Shown: piece after piece, positions 29,219 to 53,649 of the stretch
How positions within the stretch are numbered: the first letter of the stretch is position 1
How the letters are laid out: each line of letters begins with the position of its first letter
NCBI GenBank assembly: GCA_963556255.1
Contig: OY744604.1
Location: 77,454,736-77,518,735, forward strand
Origin: Allolobophora icterica
Lineage: Eukaryota > Annelida > Clitellata > Crassiclitellata > Lumbricidae
Length of the DNA: 64,000 bases
Reading direction: 5' to 3'
The notes under the pieces: generated by a model
What the model was told of the DNA's origin: nothing
Seen by the model: only the letters and a program-made list of their open reading frames with translations
Databases searched by the model: none
Position numbers and translations under genes: made by a program

Positions 29219-29597
29219 ATAATGTGAGAAAATAGAGATTTAAACCAAAAATTAGTGGCGATAGCCTACCTCAGAGATGATCTGAGTTGTCTGGAGCGTC
29301 GTGGGATGAAGTAAGAAAGCCGACGATGAACGGAGCTGAGGAGTGGTGATGTCCGATGTGCAGATTTGTGTCAGGTGAGTAAGTAAGTTAATTGTACTCG
29401 AATCACCTCATTTGGGTTAATGCAGTTGTTGACTTTGGATGAGTTAGTTAGCTTGTCAGTTAGATAGTTTGTTAGTTATTTTGTTGATTAGTTATTTAAG
29501 TAAGTAAGCAAGTAAGCAGGTATGTTATGCTGAATGCTGCGCCCTCTTTCGTAATCGCAATTTACAGTACTACATTCTATGTATTATTTTAAGTTAC

Positions 29598-42239
<12,642 letters not shown>

Positions 42240-42724
42240 GAACTACGAAGTAAGCACATAAGTGATTTTAATAATTATAAGCACAAATAAGTTTTGCACT
42301 TGAATCACAAATATGTTTAATACACAAAGTTTTATCAATATATCTTATTATTTCTTAAGTACGTATGTATATATATTTATTTTATTTTATTTATTATTAT
42401 TATAAATATTGTTGTCATTAAAACAGTGTTATTTAGAATTTATAAATATTTCGTGTTGTCATATCCTCTGCTTGTTTTATTAGTAATTTTGGGTGGTTAG
42501 TAATAAACCGTTCGCAATTAAGCTAACACGGAATTTGTTCTTCAATACACAAGCCAACAACTCCGTTAATTTGACTGGCTTGCGCCCGTTCATTTAATGG
42601 CTTAGTTGTAAAACTGCGCTGAAATGCGCACGCAGTATTGGACTTGATGTTTGACTTCCCCACATCATTATTTTGTCAACCATTTTCAGGTAATATGAAG
42701 ATCAGCTCAAATTCAAATCGTAGT

Positions 42725-43060
42725 ATCAGGCCCGCGTTGGCAAAGCCTTAAACTCTCTAATTAGCTCAGACTGTCCTAGTGAACTGATTACGAGCAGCCT
42801 AGTCTTGTGTAACTCAATTCTAATTGGTATCGCTAAAGAAGATTTTCACAAACTACAAATAGTTCAAAACTCTCTCGCCGGAGTCGTGGCCAAGATCAAT
42901 GAAACCATTAGTAAAATTAATATCAGAACACATTAAGCCAATATTGCCTGGGCTGCCTATTGGGCAAAGAATTCATAACAAAGTCGAAATTTTAACATGG
43001 CTTTGCCGATGTAGGCCTACTATTAGCCTATATTTAGATATCATTCATCTAAAGAGAAAT
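42725..43060 (+). mobile_element. LINE reverse-transcriptase remnant
   Basis: The stretch encodes, with stops, LCNSILIGIAKEDFHKLQIV then QNSLAGVVAKI, the motif order of the C-terminal region of LINE reverse transcriptases. It is a short degraded copy. Confidence 0.55.
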
Positions 43061-43306
43061 CGTTTGATGCCTTGGACATCACATTTACGGCGCTGGGTGT
43101 TAAATGTGGGTTTGTTGTGCAAAATCGAAATATCTGTGTCGAGGTATCATGCAGTTCTAATCAGCCGCGCCTTGATTTCTTATAAAACAATGCGGGTTCG
43201 GACATGCTGAGAGAACTCCGTGTAATAGCTCTGAACAAGTGTTTCGCGAGTTGGTGTAAGCTGTGAAGTAAACGGAAGTACTAGTGATGCGCTGACCACG
43301 TGCCCA

Positions 43307-45421
43307 CAGAGGCGTAGCCAGTGGGGGAGCAGAGGGAGCGGCCGCTCCCCCTAAGACCATTTTCCAAAATGTGGGGCCTTTTCACAATTTATTTTTTCCA
43401 ATCATTGGACATTTATTTATTCCAATCGTTCGAACGACATAAGAGAAACATGTTACCTTGTCCTTCATTAAACGGTAAACCTCGTCTTTCAATATTAAAA
43501 AAGAACAATGCAATCGTATTGAATCGTTCGCGTTGACTATAAAAGACTTTGCGATACCAGATGGGCATCCAGGAAATCAGCAGTAGATGCACTCTTGCAG
43601 AATTTACCATCACTTATAGTTGTCTGGCAAAGAATCGTGGATGGTGAGATTAAAAACTGCAGTACTAAACAGTTGGCTGAGGCAAATGGTATTCCTTTGA
43701 CATTTGATACGTTTGAATTCTTAGTTCTTCTGATATTCTGGAAAAAAGTGCTAGGCATAGAGAAGGCTTTCAGTTTACCCACATAATTATTTATAGAAAA
43801 GTAGCATTGATATGGTAACAGCTTCTCGTTTGATTCAGCTATTTGACCTCTGGGCCACTGCTACGCTATCACAGCTTGACTTCACTAATGTTCTTCACGC
43901 TACTATTGCCTACCTTCTTGTCGTCTGGCATGCCTCGATCGAGTGCAACGCTTTGCGGCGCACCTTATTGGCCGAATACCAAAATTTATGCAGGTCTCTG
44001 GTTATATGCTGGAGGTCCTACATTGGCTCCCTGTCAGCCTTCGTGTATTATACAGCGTTGTTTCCCTGGTCTGAGGTGCCAGCTGGGATCCCTTCCAGCT
44101 TTACCTGCTGGTCCTTTGCCGCCCCGTGCTGGGAGTTCAGGGTAGTCGCCACCTCCGCTCTTCGGGGAAGGGGGCACTCATTGTGCCTTTTTGCCCGCAC
44201 AGCCATCAGGCAGAACCGTGCTTTTCCGGTGGTGGGTCCGACGGCATGGAACTGGCTCCCTCTGGATCTGCGCCTGGTCCCCAGAACTCCTTTGATACGT
44301 TCTACACTTGATTGAAAACTGTCTTGTTTGGCCTTTCTGGAGTCGGGAGCACATCTGAGTAGCCCTCGCGGCCGTGAAGAGGTGTTATATAAATACCGGA
44401 ATGAATGAAAACGATATGAAAAACATGCAAAATGAATTTGAATCTGAGTTTGAACGGATTGAGACTGAAGCAATTGACCTAGGTCAAAAATGTTATGTTA
44501 CTACTGGCTATAGGCCTATAAGCAACACAGTGTTCGGGAAAGAAAGAGATTCATGAGAAAATGTCAGTGGATGACGGAATATCTGATTCCATAAAAAAAT
44601 TAAGGGTTGAAACCTACACAGTGTCATTGGATTGCGTCATAAATAGCACAACTAAAAGTTTTATGCATTTTACAAATGGGGCTTCCAAATTTAGTTGTTT
44701 AGATTCAAAGCATTTTAGCAATGTGAATGCCGATAATGTGATCAATTAAGAATCTTTGGCAGACATGTACTCAGATGTCATCGAAAGTGGAAGTGAAATT
44801 GTGCAAGTTTCTTTCATTTAAAGACACGTACAAAGAAATAATCAGTATTATCAATAAGGAAAATTCCGGTGTCAAAGAAGTGACCATCAGTAATGTACTA
44901 AAATTCACGATCGCCAATGACATGTGTTCCATTTATCCCAGCCTGTCCACATTGTATCGTATTTTTCTGACATTGCCAATAAACTGCAGCGCTGGTGCAG
45001 AATGATCTTTCATCCAACTCAAAGTCATAAAATCGTGCTTACGTTCTACAATTGGCGAGGACAGATTGTCTGGCTTAACCTTGATTACTATCGAAAGACA
45101 GTTCGCTTGTGAAGTGGATTATAACGAAGTAATCGATAACTTTGCATAAATGAAGCCTAGACGAAAAAGGCTGTTGTAATTGGTTTGTGTTTGTACTTTG
45201 TACTGTTGTGTTATAGTATACTATACTATTACTCATTTACTATAGGGCCTACATGTTGCTTTTGCCACCTTTTAGGTGTTTTAGTTTTTCTATTTAAAAT
45301 ACAACAATGAATAGGCCTAGTATATCATAATGAATGTAATTAATTGAAATTATTTAATTTGGTAACTGGGGCCTTTTCATGTGTCCGCTCCCCCTGGTGT
45401 TAAAACCTGGCTACGCCACTG
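43307..45421. mobile_element. Long hAT element, decayed, with a nested LINE
   Basis: Perfect 8-bp duplication CGTGCCCA (43299-43306, 45422-45429). Ends CAGAGGCGTAGCCAG and CTGGCTACGCCACTG are inverted with a small mismatch, followed by inverted GGGGGAGC/GCTCCCCC words. The plus-strand sequence has pieces resembling hAT transposases of the zinc-finger MYM-like group (ESEFERIETEAIDLGQKCY, near 44430-44500), broken by stops. At about 43830-44405 a LINE 3' fragment interrupts it. Confidence 0.8.
43828..44405 (+). mobile_element. LINE 3' fragment nested in the hAT element
   Basis: Read across frames it contains LHWLPVSLRVLYSVVSLV near 44017 and AFPVVGPTAWNWLPLDLR near 44217, matching the C-terminal order of the LINE at 4270-4866. 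It ends in TTATATAAATACCGGAATGA, a typical LINE 3' end. The LINE inserted after the hAT element did. Confidence 0.65.
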
Positions 45422-45539
45422 CGTGCCCAATACCAAAGGATTTCTCCATTGCCGGCTTAAGGATTGAGGAGCAAGAAATGTGTACCTATCCTACGTTCCA
45501 CACTGGACATCAGTATCCGGAGTCAGTCACTAAGGAGCT

Positions 45540-45662
45540 ACCGACTGACTTGGTGAGTTAGCGACTGACTTAGCGACTCAGTCGACTAAGTCGCATGCTT
45601 ATCGACTGACTAAGTCGCTTAGACTTATCGACTGACTTAGCGACTTGCTATCGACTTCTCAG
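45540..45662. repeat. GACTGACTTAGCGACT minisatellite
   Basis: Five or six imperfect direct units of about 16-28 bases built from CGACTGACTTAGCGACT. The words resemble the palindrome in the repeat at 1-205 and 47095-47290 but are arranged in tandem. Confidence 0.7.
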
Positions 45663-45859
45663 GTAAATATGATAATAATAATAATAATCTGTTTTTTAAT
45701 TAAGCGCCTGCAAACGCACTGCGCTGTACAGTTAACATACATATAGTAGAAACGGCAGCCACGCAGGGTGCCTTACATACATGTATACAGTAGAAGCACA
45801 TGATAACAGTTTTACAGGAGTCGAATACAACTGCTTATGCGGCAACCGCACGGCGCTAA

Positions 45860-46005
45860 ATCACGGCCTACTATTCATTTAACCACCGCTGCCACCTAGC
45901 GAGTGGAAGGCTGAATAAACCTTTACGGGGTCTACGGGGTTCGATCTCGGTACCTTCAGCTCTTCACGCCAGTGTGTTATCCATTACTCTACGGGCCCCC
46001 AGTAT
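45860..46005 (-). repeat. Possible tRNA-derived SINE
   Basis: On the minus strand, GTAGAGTAATGGATAACA precedes GGTACCGAGATCGAACCCCG with spacing like the A and B boxes of a tRNA promoter. There is no full cloverleaf that I can draw, so a SINE head is more likely than a tRNA gene. Confidence 0.3.
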
Positions 46006-46344
46006 GGACATACCTGTTTAGCTAACAATAAAATGCATTTTGCCGCATACTGTACTGACCGTGCCATTATTTCCGTGGGCATTAGATTGAACCCATATGG
46101 GCTTTATGCGAGTCCAAGATGGGAATATCAATTTGGGCTCCGCTCCATGTGGGCACGCTGACGTACATGACCGATGACTGTGAAAATTAATGTTTGTGAA
46201 TTCGTGAAATTGAGCGCCTGATATATCGAATGAAGCGAAGAGGATTTATAGCAGTACCCAATCTTAAGGCCAACAGTTGGCCGAAACAGCTGATGCGTGC
46301 CTCTTTCAGGCAGTAGCAAGGTACCAGAATCATGTATTCCGGCA

Positions 46345-47040
46345 CTTATCGCCCCACCCCCTCTTCGTAATCATCAACACCATCTTCGTAATAACATGCA
46401 GAAATGCACTTTACCAAAAAAAGACATCGACAACTCTATGCCCAGTATTCTGTATAAGAACTCTTACTAATAGAGCAAACTTTCTCTTATAATGCTCTTT
46501 CAGGTTGTAGGAGAGAACGAGAATCATGTATTCCGGCACTTATTCCCTGTGTGAGAATAATAGAAAAAAGTCTGGGGGTGGGGGTTTGACTTTGATCCAT
46601 GTGGAGTTGAACATTTTATTCGTATTTTGCCAACTAATGTCAGCGAAATTTGAAAGCAGCAGATTTCAATGCTAGCAGTTTTGCAAGTCAAACTCGAATC
46701 AAAATCAATTCCTTTGTTAAGAAAATTCAAAAATACGTACATGATACGGCATGGAAATTTCTTCACTTTTTCAGTGATTCAGAATCAAATAATGCTAAAT
46801 CACTCCAGCACAACTGAGGGGGATGGAAGACTTAAGCGTGGGGTCCAAAGAAAGACTAGGGGTTGAACCCTTTACCCCGACTCTTCTCACTTTGCTTATC
46901 TCCCTTCTTCGCAATCATCAACACCATATTCGTAATAGAATGCAAAAATTCACTTTACCAAAAAGGACAACAACAGCTATATCCCCGTATTCTCTATAAA
47001 AACTCTTACTAAGAGAGAAAATTCTCTAATAATGTACCAA
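46345..47040. repeat. Duplicated AT-rich segment
   Basis: The stretch 46355-46493 (CTTCGTAATCATCAACACCA onward) is nearly repeated at 46905-47035 in the same orientation, and ATCATGTATTCCGGCACTTA occurs at 46331 and 46525. A local duplication with no coding content. Confidence 0.6.
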
Positions 47041-47094
47041 GTTGCGGCATGTCAGCTTGTTTTCCTCAGCAAACTAATAGTGTATTGTATTGTT

Positions 47095-47290
47095 TTGTAT
47101 TGTAAGTGTTGCTCGACCATGTCCTGCTGCTGATGTCTTCGTCAAATCGACACTTGGAAACCGCGATTAAAGCAACAGGCAACATATTAAGTGAACGAAG
47201 TCGCTAGCTATGTATAGCTTAGCGACTGGTTTCGACTTGAGGGCTTAGCGACGGCGGTTTGCGGCGGCGCCGAGGACTATTTGACATTGC
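47095..47290. repeat. Dispersed repeat, copy B
   Basis: It pairs with 1-205. Its palindrome is better preserved than in copy A: GTCGCTAGCTAT, then GT, then ATAGCTTAGCGAC. Confidence 0.6.
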
Positions 47291-47309
47291 AGCGACAAGT
47301 TATTATCTG

Positions 47310-47725
47310 TTTTCTTTCAGGTTGGCTGCTGCCGTCTACCGGCTTAATTACTGTAACTCTCTTCTAACCTGAGTCGCCAAAGGTTCCCTGTCTCAACCCA
47401 ACCTGGTCGACGATCGTTCCACTCATCGGCCCATGAAGACTTGATAGTCCCTCGCTCCCACACGACGATGCGCCCACATCGTACTCTTTCTCCTGCATTG
47501 GACCATTCTTCTGGAAGAGTCATCCATTTAAAATACATGCTATTCTTCCATAAACCGCTCAGAAAATATTTTCAAGCAGTCTTAGATCACGCCTATTCGT
47601 CTTGGGGTTACTCGGGCATCCTGCTTTAGCAGGTCCTCTGCCTCTCTGGTCTCTCTGGGAAACGGACACGGATCTTCACTTAGAATCTCTGGACAACCTC
47701 GTCTGCTTCTCACAGCGCTCATGAA
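47310..47725 (+). mobile_element. Weak LINE remnant
   Basis: A frame with stops reads AAAVYRLNYCNSLLT near 47325, the hallmark after the palm of LINE reverse transcriptases. The rest is too degraded to align by eye. Confidence 0.4.
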
Positions 47726-48420
47726 TAAACTAGTGCCCTGCGCTTAGCATTAGAGTAACGTTTTGGAAATGTGGAGTTTGATTACGATGCGGTTTTATTT
47801 TGATATGACTTTCAATTTTCATTGTGCAAATTCATAATCATTTCGTTGATTAGAAGAGATTTTAAGTCTATACATCTATTTATATGCGGTTTTGTTTGGA
47901 TATGATTATCAATATTCGCTTTCTAAATGCATTACGATAACGATGCCATAGCAGCTTCATTGAGAATACAAAGCTGAACCGTGTTAAGTGCTAAATTAGA
48001 ACTAGTCTTCACTGTTGCGTGTTCAAGTTATATCACAATTTATAGTAAGCATTTTAATTTTACCGTTAGTTGTTGTTATGTTCTGTAGATTTAATACGTC
48101 TTGAATTCGGTATATTATTGTACCTGCATGTTCTATCTGTTCAATTCATAAATGAAAACTTCAGTTCATCTCGGCAAACAATAATTAATTTTGAGATCTT
48201 ATGAATGATGCTAACAGACATAGAGACTGTGTTTTATATGTTTTTGTGTGTTTACAGTGCTTCTTTCAATCTATGAAACATGCATTATTTGTTGTGTTAT
48301 GCAATGTAATAAACACCTGTATGGCGCCTTTCTAGAGCGTTAAATCATAGTACTTACTGTTAAAATCAAGTATTACATTTACGCAGTAGCCGATAGGTTT
48401 GAGTGCTCGCCTTGTAACGC
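47726..48420. other. No recognisable feature
   Basis: AT-rich, no coding signal, no shared repeat noticed. Confidence 0.35.
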
Positions 48421-48424
48421 ACAG

Positions 48425-48960
48425 TGCAACTAAAACTATTTTCCAACTAAAATAAAATAGTTTAACTAAAGTTGGCAACTGATTTTGGAAATTAGTTAAC
48501 TAACCTAGAAAAAGTAGTTAAACTTTTTCCAACTTTTTTTTCCAACTTTTTACGACAAACATTTTCACAATAACAGATGTTAAGTGAACTGTAATAATGC
48601 AGAGCATCAGTGACAATTTCACCTTCAAACTATGCATTGTGTACTGTTCTGGCATACAGTTACAGGCATAATGAAAGTAGTGTATGAATTTGAAAACATA
48701 GGCTGTTAATGCTAAACCCATGCAGTGTTAAAATGTTCTTTGTTGACAGTGTTCAATGTTCATTGTGGGAAAATGGTTGCATATTACTGATTTTTTAGTA
48801 AAACTTTTAGTTGGCAACTAAATTTTTTAAAGTTAAACTGTGATTTTAACTTAACTATTTAAAAAAGTTCATCCTTCATCCTTAACTAACATTTTTTAGT
48901 TTAACTAAAAGTTAGGAACTTTTTAGTTAACTATTGCCCATCAGTGATCGTGGGACCTAC
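48425..48960. repeat. AGTTAACTA-rich element
   Basis: Both borders are rich in AGTTAACTAAA and TTTAGTTAACT words in opposite orientation (near 48440-48510 and 48880-48940), giving an imperfect inverted structure of about 530 bases. The border CAGTG words (48421, 48940) resemble hAT ends, but I found no clean duplication. Confidence 0.4.
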
Positions 48961-48989
48961 AACAGCAATCCCCAGTGCTGGGTGAAGTC

Positions 48990-49315
48990 AGTTTAAGTCA
49001 TGTGAACAGAAATATCAAGACGATTCGCAGAGCGCAACGAGCAAGAAGATGCAGATAACGGTTTTTGCAGATAATTCGAGACGTATTTCCGGAAGTGCCC
49101 TTCTGAGATTTTAAGACATGGAGGAGGATCTTATAACGGATGCGCGCGGCAACAGGGAGCCAGCGCAGAACATCAAGCATGCAAGTAGAGATATAGGCAA
49201 AGCGGGGGAGTCGAGCAATGAGCCTGGTAGAACATTTAGAACAGATTGAAGGGGAGAGACGCTGCTTAGGGAGATCCAAGAGGAACTAATTGCAGTAGTC
49301 CAAGGGTCATGATGT
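48990..49315 (-). mobile_element. LINE reverse-transcriptase remnant
   Basis: The minus-strand frame reads KCSTRLIARLPRFAYISTCM then LDVLRWLPVAARIRYKILL, matching the same C-terminal order as at 4270-4866 (LHWLP...RI.YRI). The copy lacks the catalytic part. Confidence 0.65.
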
Positions 49316-49319
49316 TTGG

Positions 49320-50987
49320 GCGTTCTAGTGACAGCCCTAGCTAGTGTGTTTTGGATTACTATCCCAACTTCTTAGCGAATGAACTCTTTGAAAGCTCACC
49401 TGTTCTGCACAATACAGATATTAAAATGAAACAAAAACATTGTCTACGTAGGCCTATATAATGAAACACGATATCAGACTTTTTGAACGTTTTGTGAAAA
49501 ATAAAACTGTTTAAAGTGTCTGTCGTTTATCAATATCATAGTCGATAGTTATCATCTGTCACAAATGCAGGCCTCAAGGAAAGAGAAAGTGTCCTTCTTT
49601 GCAAATTTCATCTAGGCCTGAGATAGGCTTAACAGAAACCTTTGCGTACTGATCATAACTTTTTATAAACGGGTCGCATAATATTAGCATCCATACAGCG
49701 AGTCTAGCAGTATAGAAAAGAAAAAAGGATCTGTGAGAAAGTCTAGGTGATATCGAAATTGATCGAGCTAAAGGCAAATCTTCGATGTTCAATTCTTTTT
49801 TGTGAACTGCTGTTGCAGGATCAATTACGAACGCGTGACCGTTTGCGTTTTTGGACGGCATTTACTTAATCGTGATTTACGCCCATGTGCATTGGAAGAG
49901 CCCATGACATCGTATCGTAGTCGTAATCTCCAATTTTCTAAAGCGCCACTGTAAAGCTGAGCGCAAAGCACCAGCTTATTCACGAGCGCTGCGACGTATC
50001 CGAGGATTTGTCCAGAAATCGATGTCCGTTGGTGGTCCGTCTACTGACCTATCTATTTCGTCGTTTGTCTTGGAAAGGCTATGGACGTGGGGTCCCTAAA
50101 ATGGAAAAGTCCACGCACATCCGGTCCTCGACAGTCTGTCACAAAGAAGTTCGTTCTGGCATCAGTCACAAATCGATGTGTTGCTTCGAGTAATGCCAGG
50201 GCGTCCGATCTTTTTACCACCTACGAGGAACTGCATGGTGTTACAGTGAGCCGCGGGCAGTATATGCCCGTCGTTGTTCTACGTCTTGGACGCTGCTCGG
50301 ACCAGGAACTCTGAACACGTTGTCATCGGGCAGCCTTAGATGGAACGTGCTGATAGGCTCAGCACGTGTGCTCGAGTCTGCGAGTTCTTAAACTTAAAAT
50401 CCATTTTCTACAGTTGCATCATTCATTATGATGATTCATATAGCTGATTTACATAAATTATCATTAGGGATATTAATTACTAATTAGGCCTATGCGATCC
50501 AAGATCTGATAGACAAATTTATATAACTTCTACTCGATTAAGCAAGTGCTAAAGCCGATTTGCTTCAAAAGCACAGTTTCTTATTCTATAAAGGTAAACC
50601 CTGACGGCGGCATATGATTACCAGATGGAGCATTATAGTGCGCATATATTTGTCTTTTCTTTATAGAAAGATTGCTAAAAGTTCTAAAAATTTGAATTCT
50701 CTTACACAGGCCCATGCTTTCATTTTGGCTAAATTCAATAGCCAGACGCACATCTGTAGACTAATGTTTGCAAGTCCACAAAAAACTTAACTGTTACTTT
50801 AGAGCTTAGATCATAACGTTCATTTTATTAAGGAGAATAATTAAAGTCTTAGCATACTACTATAACAGGAAAACAAATATACCATTATTGTAGATAAATT
50901 CAAATGTTTAGATTCCATATAAAATGAATGTCATGTGATGCAGGTAAAGCATAGTGGGCCTAAAGTAGGGCCTAATCAAATTGAAAA
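49320..50987. other. No defended gene
   Basis: A 95-aa minus-strand frame (49574-49861) with one hydrophobic stretch has no family I recognise. The segment 49925-50010 (AAGCGCCACT...CGAGCGCT) recurs diverged at 55970-56035, probably a SINE or LINE tail. The rest is AT-rich. Confidence 0.35.
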
Positions 50988-51265
50988 CTACAATTGTTGT
51001 GGTGTTGTATACAGAGAAGTATAAATAGGAGTTGGAAGAGGCTTGCTCTCTGCAATAATCGCATATTCTCCCTTAGTGAAAGAAGCACTATCGTTAGGAT
51101 CTGGAACTCTGGAAAAGGATCCCTCACTTCCGTCCTTTATCTGTTCATAGATAGGCAATACATAAATATGATCTTCTGATGCCCTTGATGGTGCTCCAGC
51201 TAATTCCACGTACTCTTGTCTAAGTGTATCATCAGTGTTCGGTGTCACATTTTGTGCGTGCAAAT
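50988..51265 (-). CDS. Exon 4 of the minus-strand receptor: tyrosine-rich tail
   Basis: The acceptor AG is at 51267-51266, giving NLHAQNVTPNTDDTLRQEYV as the first residues. The tail has seven tyrosines within 92 residues, several followed by a hydrophobic residue at +3. It ends TTPQQL and TAA at 50988. A longer reading using an earlier acceptor near 51300 is possible. Confidence 0.65.
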
Positions 51266-51673
51266 CTAATTTGTATAAACGAAACCACATCAAAATAGTC
51301 TAATATAACAAACAAGGAATAAGCATTAAATTCAATGCATAAACCTTCTAAGAAAAAGCCTCATTGTCAAATAGGAATATTGAAAATGTTAAATAGAATA
51401 TAATTATGATGCGTTTGACTCTGTTTCACTTTCTGGGGCTACTGACTGCTGACGACATGGAGTGTTTAGGTTCAACATTAGCCCATTGTTCGAATTTGAG
51501 AAATTTCTTTTTAGGCCTACGTCGTTACTGGCAATAATTTAGGCATTTATATTACCTTCCCAATCGGAATATATGACAGAATGCGTTTAACAAATTGATT
51601 GTTTCACATAGGCCTACAGATAAATGTGACTTGCATTTAATAGAAAATAGAGCTATTATTAGCTACTAATTAA

Positions 51674-52079
51674 TAGGGTTGCCACCCGTCCCGATTTTGT
51701 CGGGACTGTCCAGGTTTCGAGGTAAATGTCCCGCATCCCTATATACTTAAGCTAGTGGGGACAGCGAAATGTCCCTACTTTCAAATTTGTGGTAATTTTT
51801 TCCATTCCATGTTGTAGCTTTAAACACATTATCTGCACTATATTATTTTGTTCAGCACCACTAACTCAGGCGAAGTGAAATATCATAAATAACGACATTT
51901 AAACACATCATGACATAATTACAGCGTTAAAAATCATAAATCTTAATTGTTTCTTCTAAATAAATATTTACTTTCCCAAAATTTACTTGCGCCTCTGTTC
52001 CCACATCATGAGGTGATTTACGATTTCGGTTTTCCGAAATTGCGTCCCGGCTTCCTGGTTAAGAAAGGTGGCCACCCTA
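51674..52079. mobile_element. hAT-like element (406 bp) in the receptor intron
   Basis: Perfect 8-bp duplication CTAATTAA (51666-51673, 52080-52087). Ends TAGGGTTGCCACC and GGTGGCCACCCTA; sub-terminal GTCCCGATTTTGTCGGGAC on the left is itself palindromic. It lies between exons 3 and 4 of the minus-strand receptor. Confidence 0.85.
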
Positions 52080-52154
52080 CTAATTAACTACTTATCTTGA
52101 TATTCGTTGATCCAATATTTAAAATACGATACGATAAATGGAATAGAGACGCAC

Positions 52155-52700
52155 TATTCATCTTCTTTCTTCTTTTGATGAAACGGATCAACAGAAAAAC
52201 CCCACTTGCGATGCAAATTGCAACTATTGCAGGAATTATAATCGCAAGAGCAGATCTTGACATGGATGAATCCTTATCAAACCAAATCCACGAAACGTTT
52301 GACTCTGCTATAACATGCAAAGCTTTGGACTTCCAAGTAAAAGAATATTCGGGTACGTTGTTAGCAATCGGCCATGTTATGCGTCTCACAAACTGTTTAG
52401 CACATATGGCCGATCGACTGAAATTCTTGAATCGCGTAGTACATGTGTAATTGTGTAGGCCCTACTTGCAACCATCCAAACTCGAATGAGCAGTTATGTT
52501 GATAGTAGAAATCACTACGTTGTTAGTACACGTAGAGTTAATAGAACCCACATCGACTGTTGATTCATTTCCGGTGGCTGAAATCATCTTCCATTCCATC
52601 ACTGGAGTCCAGTTTCCAACATAATGAACCCTGCACCACATCTGTACACTGGAATACAGATCCCGTCCATCTTCATCTACCCCACAGCGTGGATTTGAAT
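52155..52700 (-). pseudogene. Exon 3: second immunoglobulin domain and transmembrane helix, with TAG
   Basis: AG at 52702-52701, donor GTGCGT at 52154. It opens DSNPRCGVDEDGRDLYSSVQ and has the Cys in QMWCRVHY, then several N-linked glycosylation sequons (NWT, NES, NST, NIT). The single TAG (52464-52462) is followed by NYTCTTRF with the second domain Cys. After the helix comes RFIKRRKK. The frame is otherwise open for the whole exon, 546 bases. Confidence 0.65.
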
Positions 52701-53298
52701 CTAAAAGATGAAAATTATTCCCTTCAGTTATTGCAATTGGCCTATACTAACATCATGTTAATTAAAATTCACTGCATTCAGTCTTAGTTTTACGGACTGA
52801 ATTTAATTTGTGTTCAACAAGTAAACACACTGATTAAAAAATACTGGTTTATAAAACACACAATTGCAAACGAGACATCCATAAACGCCATAGAGCGAAA
52901 AGCAATTGTCCGTGGTTGTATGAACAGCCTAAATCTGGAAATTTGGATCATGAATATTCGTATGGACGAAAACATCCACCTGTTTGTATCCTACATACCA
53001 CCTGTCCTAATAATGGACTGTGGTGGCTCTCGGTGGCCATAGAGAAGAAAGACTGAAAAGTGGAAACCTCTCAGCAGTGGTGCCTGATGAGAATCTTCCC
53101 TCTCCTATACACTGCGCTCATCACTAAGGCAGCCATTTTCAGGGGCAAGGCACTGACAACTTTCTGAGAGATGATGTAAACTAGAAGAATTCCTGATTCT
53201 GCTGATAAGAAGCGCTAGAACAAAGAAAAATATGAATCTAGTTTCTAGCAAAACTTGGCCGGACAAAGCAAGCCTTGTGACATTACATTAACACTTAC

Positions 53299-53610
53299 CC
53301 AACACAACGAGATCAGCGCCGGCCCTTTCTACAGCAGGTTCTTCACAAACGTAATGTAACGGAATTTCCTTTCTTGTCTTCAATTTAAGTGTAAATTGTC
53401 CGTTTCTTAAGTTATCAATCTCAAAGAATTCTGCATAATTTTTCGTAAATTTAGTTCCCGTATAAATTGTAACCAGTGGTAGGTCCGCAATCGTTTCATT
53501 TATTGTTCTCCAAAGCAGTTGACTGTTCTCGGTAGAACAATTCATGATGGCAACATCTCCTTCAACTACAGCTGCGTTTTTAGGCACAACTGTCAGTTTG
53601 GTTTGACTCC
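53299..53610 (-). CDS. Exon 2: first immunoglobulin domain
   Basis: AG at 53612-53611, donor GTAAGT at 53298. The 104-codon exon has AIMNCSTEN with the first Cys, LLWRTINE with the core Trp, and LHYVCEEP with the second Cys. Length and phase (1-1) are typical of single-exon immunoglobulin domains. Confidence 0.75.
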
Positions 53611-53649
53611 CTGCATGTACAAAGATTTGTATCGATCAAAAATATTTTA

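Noticed and set aside
45860..46005. A functional tRNA gene on the minus strand
   Set aside because: A and B box-like words exist but the acceptor and anticodon stems cannot be paired by eye.
49574..49861. 95-aa minus-strand frame with a hydrophobic stretch
   Set aside because: No domain, no neighbouring exons with matching phase; could be chance.
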